Part shown: positions 1 through 6,563 of the stretch, one piece after another
How the letters are laid out: each line of letters starts with the position of its first letter
Position numbering within the stretch: position 1 is the stretch's first letter
Assembly (NCBI GenBank): GCA_016214425.1
Contig: JACRON010000097.1
Span: forward strand, 1 to 16,975
Direction of reading: 5' to 3'
Length of the DNA stretch: 16,975 bases
Source: Nitrospirota bacterium
Lineage (GTDB): Bacteria > Nitrospirota > CAKKRA01 > 9FT-COMBO-42-15
The notes under the pieces: generated by a model
Seen by the model: the letters and a program-made list of their open reading frames with translations, nothing else
Databases searched by the model: none
Told to the model about the DNA's origin: nothing
Made by a program: the position numbers and the translations under genes

Positions 1-651
1 ATTGGCGCTGGCAGCCTATTTGAGGATAATGGGATTATTCCCAATGCAGAGCCGGCCCTGAAGGCGACTCTCGGTGAATTAACAACAGAAGAGTTTTATA
101 ACAGCCCTCTCAGGGTGCAAAAAAGCGAGATGGCTAAGGAGCTGCTTAATAAGGAGCTAAATTCCAAAGGCATAAAGGTAGAAGAGGTGCTTGCCCGATA
201 TTTTAAATACAGTGATGAAATTCAAAGAAATATTGAAGAAAAGAAGCTTAAGGATCAATATGTTTTTAAGAATCAGTCTGAGGCAAAGGCAGCATCTGAA
301 GAGGCTGTTCTTAAAAAGATTGTTCAGGAAGGAGAGGCAAGGGTATCTGTCAAACTTGAAGAGGGGCGAGCCTATGTTACTAAAAAAAATGCTGAAAAAG
401 AACTTTATGCGAGGAAGAAAGAGGCAGAGGCAGATCTCCTTGTGCAACTATCAGAGGCTGAAAAGATAAAATTAAAAAATGCGGCATTGCAGGGCAAAGG
501 GTCTGAAAGGATGGTCGGGTTGAAAATGGCAGAGGTATATAAAGGCATAAATCTCATTATACTGCCAAGTGATGGCAAAGGGGGCATTAACCCTCTGGAT
601 CTGGACAATACATTGAGATTGTTTGATGTCAGGAAAGGAGGCAGGAAATGA
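1..651 (+). CDS. SPFH/band-7 family protein, 5' end missing
   Basis: The frame is open from the first base of the window, so this is the C-terminal 216 residues of a longer protein; the GTG at 115 is internal, because matching protein sequence continues upstream of it. Visible are the end of an SPFH (stomatin/prohibitin/HflC-like) domain (GELTTEEFYNSP, where the downstream paralog has GELKTEEFYVVE), then a charged Lys/Glu/Ala-rich helical stretch of about 110 residues, probably a coiled coil, and a short tail with NLIILPSDGKGG. The next gene has the same architecture and tail (ILLLPVSEGG), so the two are tandem paralogs. The stop overlaps the next start (ATGA at 648-651), implying translational coupling. 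SPFH proteins form oligomeric rings or cages at membranes; the anchor of this one lies outside the window. Family call firm, specific role unknown. Confidence 0.85.
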   Translation: MGAGSLFEDNGIIPNAEPALKATLGELTTEEFYNSPLRVQKSEMAKELLNKELNSKGIKVEEVLARYFKYSDEIQRNIEEKKLKDQYVFKNQSEAKAASEEAVLKKIVQEGEARVSVKLEEGRAYVTKKNAEKELYARKKEAEADLLVQLSEAEKIKLKNAALQGKGSERMVGLKMAEVYKGINLIILPSDGKGGINPLDLDNTLRLFDVRKGGRK

Positions 652-1727
652 AGCTCTTAGCATCTGCAATTATTTTTCTCACAGCCTTCTCAGCGCTTAC
701 TGGCTGTGTAACACATACAACAGGAGAAACAGAGGTGGGTGTAAGGACTGTTAAATTTGCTCTCTTTGGCAAAAAGGGCGTAGAAGATAAAATCTATCCA
801 CCTGGCTCAACATTTTTCTTTTTCCCATTTGTAAACGACTGGCATACCTTTGATACGAGGCTCCAATATTTTGAAATGACCAGTGAAAAAACGAGAGGAG
901 GAACACCGATTGGAGGAGGGAGGCCGAGGGATGACCTGCTTTTTAAGACAATTGACGGCAATGACATAAGGCTTGATATTATTATTGCCTATAGAATAGA
1001 CCCGCAAAAGGCCCCCTATATTCTTCAATATGTAGCTAAAGATGATGAAAGGCTTAAGGAGAAGATAGGCAGAACCATTGGCAGAAGCAAGCCGAGAGAT
1101 ATTTTTGGCGAGCTTAAAACAGAGGAGTTTTATGTGGTTGAGCGCCGTGAGCAAAAGGCTGAAGAGGTTAGGGAAGCCATTCAGAAGATTGTCGGCCATA
1201 TGGGGATAATCGTAGAAAAGGTTCTGACAAAGGATTACATGTTTAAGCCTGAATATCAAAAGGCCATTGAAGATAAAAAGATTGCAGACCAACTTGTGGA
1301 GAAACATAAGTCATCGCAGCGCGCAGCTAAGGAGGAATACGAGAAAAAGCTTCAGGATGTTCAAGGCGAAGTAAATAAAATGATAGCCAATGTTGATGGT
1401 GAATACAGGAAGGCAAAGATAAAGGCAGATGCCTATTATGAGCAGCAGAAAAGTATTGCAAAGGCGATAAGGGCAGAAGGGATTGCAGAGGCAAAAGGAA
1501 TTCAAGAGATGAACAAGGCGCTTGCCGGGGAAGGCGGCGAGGCCATTGTTAAACTGAGAATTGCAGAGGCCCTGCAGGACAAAAAGATTTTGCTCCTGCC
1601 GGTCTCAGAAGGCGGTATGAACCTTAAGACTACTGATGTAAACAAATTGATAGAGATTATGGGGATAAAGGCCTTATCATCAGGTGAGAAAGATAAGAAG
1701 GCAGAGGCAGCGCCTAAAGAGGAATAA
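648..1727 (+). CDS. SPFH/band-7 domain lipoprotein
   Basis: A 359-residue protein. Residues 1-20 form a lipoprotein signal ending in the lipobox LTGC (Cys20), with Val rather than Asp after the Cys. Residues about 25-200 are an SPFH/band-7 domain, 203-290 a charged coiled coil (KAIEDKKIADQLVEKHK, then IRAEGIAEAKGIQEMNKALAG), and the tail contains the SPFH-type motif KILLLPVSEGG. Most SPFH proteins are held by an N-terminal transmembrane helix or hairpin; a lipid anchor would place this one on the outer face of the inner membrane or on the outer membrane. It overlaps the upstream paralog by 4 bases, so the two probably assemble together, as HflK/HflC and prohibitin pairs do. Downstream is a 276-base gap without a recognisable terminator. 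The family is clear; the lipid anchor is inferred from the lipobox alone. Confidence 0.88.
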   Translation: MKLLASAIIFLTAFSALTGCVTHTTGETEVGVRTVKFALFGKKGVEDKIYPPGSTFFFFPFVNDWHTFDTRLQYFEMTSEKTRGGTPIGGGRPRDDLLFKTIDGNDIRLDIIIAYRIDPQKAPYILQYVAKDDERLKEKIGRTIGRSKPRDIFGELKTEEFYVVERREQKAEEVREAIQKIVGHMGIIVEKVLTKDYMFKPEYQKAIEDKKIADQLVEKHKSSQRAAKEEYEKKLQDVQGEVNKMIANVDGEYRKAKIKADAYYEQQKSIAKAIRAEGIAEAKGIQEMNKALAGEGGEAIVKLRIAEALQDKKILLLPVSEGGMNLKTTDVNKLIEIMGIKALSSGEKDKKAEAAPKEE

Positions 1728-2003
1728 TTAATTTTTACATGGGTTGCTTGCAAAAGAGAATCAGAAGATAGAATCAGAAGATAGATAATACAGCAGCAAA
1801 TGAAGGCATGAATTAACGGATAAATAACAAAGAGGAGAAAAGAATAAAAACGAAAATAACTATGTCTGGCCTGTGCGTGCTGGACAGTGATTTTAGGTGT
1901 TTAAGATTATTTTTTTGCTGATAGCTAACGAAGATTTTATTAAGGCGCTTGAAAGTTTTCCTTCGTTACAGAAGGTAAAAGGAAAATAATTGAGGGGAAA
2001 ATA
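1728..2003. other. Gene-free spacer with tandem 13-mer and inverted repeat
   Basis: No convincing gene or RNA is visible in these 276 bases. They hold a perfect tandem duplication of a 13-mer (gaatcagaagata at 1758-1770 and 1771-1783) and an 8-base inverted repeat (TAACGAAG 1926-1933, CTTCGTTA 1961-1968) with a 27-base loop. Neither arm is followed by a T run on either strand, so a simple intrinsic terminator is unlikely. A purine-rich ribosome site (gagggg) precedes the ATG at 2004. Confidence 0.6.
1758..1783 (+). repeat. Two tandem copies of a 13-bp unit
   Basis: The unit gaatcagaagata occurs twice head to tail with no mismatch and is followed by a partial match (gataata). It is short and non-coding; a recent slippage duplication is the simplest reading. 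Confidence 0.75.
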
Positions 2004-2744
2004 ATGGCATGGAAATGTCCAGAGTGCGATTCTTTAAATAATAATTCTATTATAACCTGCACCTGTGGATATGAAAGAGGTGTGACTACCGCTTCCCCAC
2101 TGCCAAGAACTCCACAAACAGCCAAAGTTGAAGACACCTTGAATTGCTCAAAATCAGGAGGTACTATGAAAATATTGGGTGGAATAAAAAGTAAAGATGA
2201 GGAAGTTCCACAGGTGCGCCCATGGGTAAGGTTTTGGGCAAGATGGATTGACAATAATCTTTGTGGTATCAATATTATTTTAACTCTAACAATCTATGTT
2301 CCTTGGGCGGTAGGCCACTACCTTAATATGGTTTCAAGCATACCTACTGTTATTAGTGGGATGTTGGTCTTGTTTGTGTGGATATTCTTTGAGACATTTC
2401 TACTTTCAACATGGGGCACCACGCCTGGAAAGTGGCTTTTGGGAATAACGCTGCGCGATTCAGAAGGAAAGAGGCCCACATTTTCTAAGGCATTTAATCG
2501 TAGCCTTTCTGTTTGGTGGAGAGGGCTTGGCATAGGTTTTCCTCTTATTTCTCTCTTTACACTCATTAATGCCCATGGAGAGCTTACTAATAAGGGCATA
2601 ACGAGCTGGGATAGGGAGGGCGGATTTGTTATATCACATAAAAAAATTGGGTATCTTCGATTTATCCTAACGATTTTATTATTTATTGTTTTTGTATTAT
2701 TGACTATTTTTGGGCTTCAGTCAGAAATTAAATCTAAATTTTAA
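2004..2744 (+). CDS. RDD family membrane protein with N-terminal zinc ribbon
   Basis: 246 residues. The N terminus holds a likely zinc-binding knuckle (Cys5 and Cys8 in CPEC, Cys19 and Cys21 in CTC), then a low-complexity linker to about residue 68. The RDD domain begins at about 70 with VRPWVRFWARWID, carrying the family's Arg (R80) and Asp (D83), followed by hydrophobic segments near 88-105 and 112-134. The second conserved RDD block is GTTPGKWLLGITLRDSEG (138-155), and a last transmembrane helix lies at about 217-238. RDD proteins are small multi-pass membrane proteins, some implicated in ion or compatible-solute transport; no substrate can be assigned here. The start is chosen for the ribosome site gagggg at 1991. 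The zinc ribbon should be cytoplasmic if N-in topology holds. No co-transcribed partner is evident. Confidence 0.85.
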   Translation: MAWKCPECDSLNNNSIITCTCGYERGVTTASPLPRTPQTAKVEDTLNCSKSGGTMKILGGIKSKDEEVPQVRPWVRFWARWIDNNLCGINIILTLTIYVPWAVGHYLNMVSSIPTVISGMLVLFVWIFFETFLLSTWGTTPGKWLLGITLRDSEGKRPTFSKAFNRSLSVWWRGLGIGFPLISLFTLINAHGELTNKGITSWDREGGFVISHKKIGYLRFILTILLFIVFVLLTIFGLQSEIKSKF

Positions 2745-2794
2745 CTGTATTAACACGGCCTATAGCAATCGGCTAAAATATATTATTTACATAA

Positions 2795-2822
2795 GTCACA
2801 AATTTAAGAATGGCTATATAAT
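2795..2822 (+). promoter_or_regulatory. Candidate sigma70-type promoter for the 2852 lipoprotein
   Basis: A perfect -10 (TATAAT, 2817-2822) lies 16 bases after a weak -35 (GTCACA, 2795-2800, four of six matches). It sits 29 bases before the ATG at 2852, which has a GGGGG ribosome site at 2841-2845. The spacer is AT-rich and has no competing gene. Confidence 0.45.
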
Positions 2823-2851
2823 GTAAATTTTACCTGCAATGGGGGTACAAA

Positions 2852-3664
2852 ATGAAAAGGTTAGTTTTAATACTTATTTTTCTCAATCTTGTAATACTCT
2901 TTACTGCCTGTGCTGCAACATCGAAGACTCAGAGCAATACCTCGCCTCCTGCTCCAAAGGACTTAATCGGAAGATGGGAGGGGACAGCAGCTATTTTAGG
3001 CACCAATTTTCCAAATGAAAATATCTCTTATTTTGCCTTAGAAATATTCGCGGTAGACCCAGCATCAAAAATGGTTACATATATGGGGATATGCGCCCTC
3101 TGCACTCCATCACAGTGGTATAGCGATAAAGGCAGGCTTATTGATGAGGAGAGATTTGAGATAATGGGGCTTACAATAAGCATGACCTCCAGCCCTATTG
3201 GGCGATACTCCCACACCAATATATCAACCCAAGCTGAAGAATTTAGATTAAAAAAGGATAAGCTCAGTGGATATGCAACAAGTTTTCCCGGGAACAACAC
3301 TGATATTACATTAAAACGGACGATTGAGATAAGAGGTATTATTCCACAGGTGGAGTTAATAGGCCGCTGGATAGGGAGGTCTGAAGGCATTGAAAGAGAG
3401 TTTGTAATCACCGAAGTAGATGCCTCAAATAAAATCCTTAAAGGGAGTTACAGGGCAGAAGATGGCAATGTATATGAATTAAAAGACGCAGGATTTATAG
3501 ATGAGGATAATAAAGTGATGGTTGACTTTAAAAGTCCTGATAATAAGCTCCACTATCAGTTGACCTTTTTTTCTGCCTTAAGTGATTATCCGCCTGTATT
3601 ATGGGGAAAGGCAAAGGAAACAAGTGGCGCTATGAGCTATTTAATGTTTAAAAGAGAAAGGTAG
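2852..3664 (+). CDS. Putative lipoprotein with two similar beta-rich domains
   Basis: 270 residues of no family I recognise. Residues 1-20 are a lipoprotein signal with lipobox FTAC (Cys20), followed by a Ser/Thr/Pro-rich linker. The mature part appears to hold two related domains, each opening with the same motif: DLIGRWEG (about residue 37) and ELIGRWIGRSEG (about 167). Each continues with a pattern suggesting beta strands (EIFAVDPASKMVTYMG; VITEVDASNKILKGSY). An LIGRW opening is common in small beta-barrel or lipocalin-like envelope proteins, but I would not assign a ligand. It should be lipid-anchored in the envelope. A candidate promoter lies just upstream and the next gene is 180 bases away with its own promoter, so it is probably monocistronic. 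Confidence 0.7.
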   Translation: MKRLVLILIFLNLVILFTACAATSKTQSNTSPPAPKDLIGRWEGTAAILGTNFPNENISYFALEIFAVDPASKMVTYMGICALCTPSQWYSDKGRLIDEERFEIMGLTISMTSSPIGRYSHTNISTQAEEFRLKKDKLSGYATSFPGNNTDITLKRTIEIRGIIPQVELIGRWIGRSEGIEREFVITEVDASNKILKGSYRAEDGNVYELKDAGFIDEDNKVMVDFKSPDNKLHYQLTFFSALSDYPPVLWGKAKETSGAMSYLMFKRER

Positions 3665-3800
3665 ATGAGGTAAAAGCTATGAGGGCATTGATAAAAAATG
3701 TTTTAAGAGGAAACAAAAAAAGAGGGGGGCAAAGGGGATTCGGTTAAAGAGTAAGTAATGGCAATGTATTAGATTTTTATGTTTTTTGTTATTAGGGTCA

Positions 3801-3809
3801 TGGTATAAT
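3801..3809 (+). promoter_or_regulatory. Extended -10 promoter element upstream of DUF433 gene
   Basis: TGGTATAAT matches the extended -10 consensus TGnTATAAT exactly and lies 45 bases before the chosen ATG at 3855. No good -35 stands at 16-18 bases; a TTGTTA at 3786-3791 is only 12 bases upstream. Extended -10 promoters can work without a -35. Confidence 0.5.
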
Positions 3810-3854
3810 AGAATATGAATTTAATAGTATAATTAACACGAGGGGGTGATAAAG

Positions 3855-4169
3855 ATGCCGACTAAGGCATTAAAAAAAGAAAAGCTCCATTCATATATCA
3901 CAAGAGACCCTAAAATATGTGGAGGCGAGCCTATTTTAGCAGGGACAAGAATATCTGTAAGACTGATTGTAGAATGGGAGAATACAGGAAAGAGTGTTGA
4001 TGAGATTGTAGCTATGTATCCTCATATAACTCATGCCCAGGTTTACGATGCGCTTTCTTATTACTACGATCACAAAGAGGAAATAGACCGTTATATCCAA
4101 GAGAATACAGAAGAATTTGTACGGGAAAAATATAAAAGGATTAACATATCTGATGGATATATGTATTGA
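3855..4169 (+). CDS. DUF433 family protein (VapB-like, orphan)
   Basis: 104 residues from ATG 3855; a GTG three codons upstream (3846) is in frame but lies inside the strong ribosome site AGGGGGTGAT at 3841-3850, so ATG is preferred. The whole family signature is present: YITRDPKICGGEPILAGTRI, then VRLIVEWENTGKSVDEIVAMYP, then HAQVYDALSYYYDHKEEID. DUF433 proteins are small winged-helix-like proteins often encoded just before a DUF5615 PIN-like toxin gene and regarded as its antitoxin. No such partner follows: only 33 bases separate this gene from a sensor kinase. It may be a lone antitoxin, a remnant of a pair, or a regulator with another job. It carries its own extended -10 promoter. Confidence 0.88.
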   Translation: MPTKALKKEKLHSYITRDPKICGGEPILAGTRISVRLIVEWENTGKSVDEIVAMYPHITHAQVYDALSYYYDHKEEIDRYIQENTEEFVREKYKRINISDGYMY

Positions 4170-4202
4170 TAAGGAAGTAATCACAGCATTTGAAGGTGCA
4201 TT

Positions 4203-6563
4203 ATGCCCAGACTTCTTTCACGATGGTTTTATCTAATTGCATTACTGTTCTTTTTGGTGTTAACAGCTACTCCCACCCTTGCTGCTGAGCCTCGCCCGCT
4301 TGTCCTTGCGCCAGTCGCTGAGGTAACTGCAACACTTGGGGAGCTTTTTCAACCCCTCAGCAACTATCTATCAGAAGAGTTAAAACGACCAGTCAATCTT
4401 GTTCTTGCAAATAGCTATTCTGATCTACTGGAGCGTTTTGGACAGGGTAAAATTGATATTGTATTTGGTGGTGCCTATACATATGTTATGGCTAAAGAGC
4501 GCTACGGGGCAAGGGCATTGGTGATGCGAAAATTAGAGGGAAGCACTGATTATCAGAGCTATATCTTTGTGAGAGAAGCAAGTGGGATCAATACCCTTCA
4601 AGGCCTCAAGGGAAAACGATTTGCCTTTACAGATGAATTATCTACCTCGGGTTATCTGGTGCCCAGGATTATGATGAACGAGGCTGGTATTACAGATCCA
4701 AATAACTTTTTTTCTGAGATTAAATTTAAGAGAACTCATCAGGATGTTATCGAATCGGTTCTCTTAGGAGAGGTGGATGGCGCGGCCATCGCTTCATTCC
4801 AGTTTGAAGGATTTGGTATAAGAAACCGAAGTCTCAAGGTGATCCAGAAGTCGCCTCCTTTTAAACTTGGTCCTGTGTTTGCAAATTCTATTACCCTTTC
4901 TCAAGCAGATATGGAGGAAATAAAAATGGCCTTCCTTGCCATTGGAAAGACTCCAAAAACAGAAAAATTGGCAAAGATTCTTGGAACGCGTGGATTCATA
5001 GAAGTTAATGCAGATGCATATAACTGGTTGGGAGAATATCAAAAGGTTCTTGCTTCTCTTCCACCTATTAATCAGGTACCCTCAGAATGGAGATTGCCTG
5101 ACGCCTCATTACCAGTTGATTCATCTGTAGATGCACGGATAAAAATCGTTTTGATATTTGTTATAACAATGGTTCTTATAATTGCCCTTTGGAAATCACG
5201 GAAACGGCTCTTTCAGGGATTAGGCGGCAGGATTTTAATTTCATTCCTCGGTCTCATCCTGCTGGTGGTATCAATAATAGGGGGGCTCTTTTATTTTAAA
5301 GAAAAAGAGATACTAACCAGCAATGCCCAAAGGACAGGCCAGCTTTTCGCGTATGGCGTGATGCTCGCAACCCGTGATGCAATCCTTCAGGGAGACAAGA
5401 CCTTTTTGAGCCGCTATGTAAGGTCACTTATCCAGCAGCGCCACATGGATTTGACCTTTGTTGAAATACATGGCAAGGAAGGGGTTTTGCGGGTTTTGCT
5501 TGCCTCTGCCGGCCAGTCTTCAATCTCAGAAAATTTATCATTGGATGTATCCATCCCTGTTATGCTCAGGGAAGAGAAGCACGGAGAGATTAAAATAGGA
5601 TTTTCACAGGAGAAGACAAAGAAGGCCTTATTAGACACACTTCTTAATATCCTGCTTATTGGTATAACCACATCTGCCCTTGCCGCAATGATAGCAATTG
5701 GCCTGACGCGCAGGATAACCAAGCCTCTTGCGGCGCTTACAACCCATACACAGCGGATTGCTGCCGGGGATCTGGAGCAAAGGGTTAAGGTCGTGTCAGA
5801 TGATGAGATTGGGCTTTTGGCAAGGGCATTTAACAGAATGGCTGGAGATTTAAAAGAGATTACTACCAGACTCTATCGGCATGAGAAGCTCGTTGATATC
5901 GGGCTTCTGCTGGCTGAGATTAACCACCGCCTGCGAAATCCTATTGCCGGCATCAACAATTATGCGAGACTCCTTCAAAAAAAACTGCCTGCTGAATCGC
6001 CCGGAAGAAAAGAGGTAGACCGTATTCGTGAAGGCACAGAACAGATTGATACCCTGCTTAGGAGGCTTTCAGAGCCGTCTTCACTGACTATGGATATTAA
6101 GCCTATCAGCCTTGACGAGGTTCTAAAAACAGCCTGCGGCAAAATCCAAGTAGAGGCTAAAAATCACGGCGTCAGGATGATTGTTCAGCATGACGGCCAT
6201 CTTCCCCATGTTGCAGGAGACAGGGAAAGGCTATCAGAGGTATTTGAGAACCTCATTGACAATGCCTTTGATGCAGTAGTGGAAAGGGAAAACGGGGAAA
6301 GGCTTGTTAAAGTATGCCTTAAAAGGGAGAGCGAATGGGTGGCTGCTGTTATTGAAGATACAGGCTGCGGCATTTCACAGGAGAATCTTTCAAGGGTCTT
6401 TGACCCGCTCTTTTCAACAAAGGAGAACGGAAAGGGCGCAGGGCTCGGCCTGTACATTGCCCATACAATCATTGAGCGGCATGGCGGAAAGATTCATGTG
6501 CAAAGCTCGCTTGGCAAAGGAACATGCTTTACTGTAAAACTGCCTGCTTCAGGAGAAAGATGA
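4203..6563 (+). CDS. Sensor histidine kinase with N-terminal PhnD-type substrate-binding domain
   Basis: 786 residues. Residues 1-28 are a signal sequence (ends TPTLAA). Residues 29-300 form a complete PhnD-like binding protein (PRPLVLAPVAEVTA, DIVFGGAYTYVMAKE, LKGKRFAFTDELSTSGYLVPR), the type used by phosphate/phosphite/phosphonate ABC importers. Then come TM1 (313-330), a short basic loop, TM2 (344-365), a second periplasmic region (366-476, possibly a small Cache fold), TM3 (477-500), HAMP (501-553), and the kinase: phosphoacceptor His575 in EINHRLRNP, N box NLIDNAFDA (683-691), G1 EDTGCGI, F box FDPLFSTK, G2 GKGAGLGL. Topology is self-consistent: both sensors periplasmic, kinase cytoplasmic. 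The ribosome site GAAGGTG is at 4192-4198. The stop overlaps the NtrC-type regulator by one base, its evident partner. The ligand is unknown; PhnD folds also bind other oxyanions and small molecules. Confidence 0.92.
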   Translation: MPRLLSRWFYLIALLFFLVLTATPTLAAEPRPLVLAPVAEVTATLGELFQPLSNYLSEELKRPVNLVLANSYSDLLERFGQGKIDIVFGGAYTYVMAKERYGARALVMRKLEGSTDYQSYIFVREASGINTLQGLKGKRFAFTDELSTSGYLVPRIMMNEAGITDPNNFFSEIKFKRTHQDVIESVLLGEVDGAAIASFQFEGFGIRNRSLKVIQKSPPFKLGPVFANSITLSQADMEEIKMAFLAIGKTPKTEKLAKILGTRGFIEVNADAYNWLGEYQKVLASLPPINQVPSEWRLPDASLPVDSSVDARIKIVLIFVITMVLIIALWKSRKRLFQGLGGRILISFLGLILLVVSIIGGLFYFKEKEILTSNAQRTGQLFAYGVMLATRDAILQGDKTFLSRYVRSLIQQRHMDLTFVEIHGKEGVLRVLLASAGQSSISENLSLDVSIPVMLREEKHGEIKIGFSQEKTKKALLDTLLNILLIGITTSALAAMIAIGLTRRITKPLAALTTHTQRIAAGDLEQRVKVVSDDEIGLLARAFNRMAGDLKEITTRLYRHEKLVDIGLLLAEINHRLRNPIAGINNYARLLQKKLPAESPGRKEVDRIREGTEQIDTLLRRLSEPSSLTMDIKPISLDEVLKTACGKIQVEAKNHGVRMIVQHDGHLPHVAGDRERLSEVFENLIDNAFDAVVERENGERLVKVCLKRESEWVAAVIEDTGCGISQENLSRVFDPLFSTKENGKGAGLGLYIAHTIIERHGGKIHVQSSLGKGTCFTVKLPASGER

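Noticed and set aside
807..1307. Long minus-strand open frame within the SPFH lipoprotein gene
   Set aside because: It has Cys/Leu/Phe-rich composition typical of antisense reading and no start signal, and lies opposite a clear SPFH domain.
1940..2272. Minus-strand frame overlapping the start of the RDD gene
   Set aside because: No motif or ribosome site; it covers the zinc-ribbon coding region of a supported gene.
3728..3750. G-rich stretch gaggggggcaaaggggatt as a second copy of the cheR mini-repeat
   Set aside because: The complementary C-rich arm is missing and the match is only to G tracts.
3786..3809. TTGTTA and TATAAT as a -35/-10 pair
   Set aside because: The spacer is only 12 bases; only the extended -10 was retained.
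4137..4233. Short overlapping frame after the DUF433 gene (KGLTYLMDICIDKEVITAFEGALC) as a toxin remnant
   Set aside because: It shows no recognisable PIN-like motif, is only about 30 residues long, and overlaps two well-supported genes.
6524..6562. Earlier ATG for the NtrC-type regulator
   Set aside because: It adds 12 or 13 residues ahead of MEKANILVVDD that do not belong to a receiver domain, and lies inside the kinase gene without a ribosome site.
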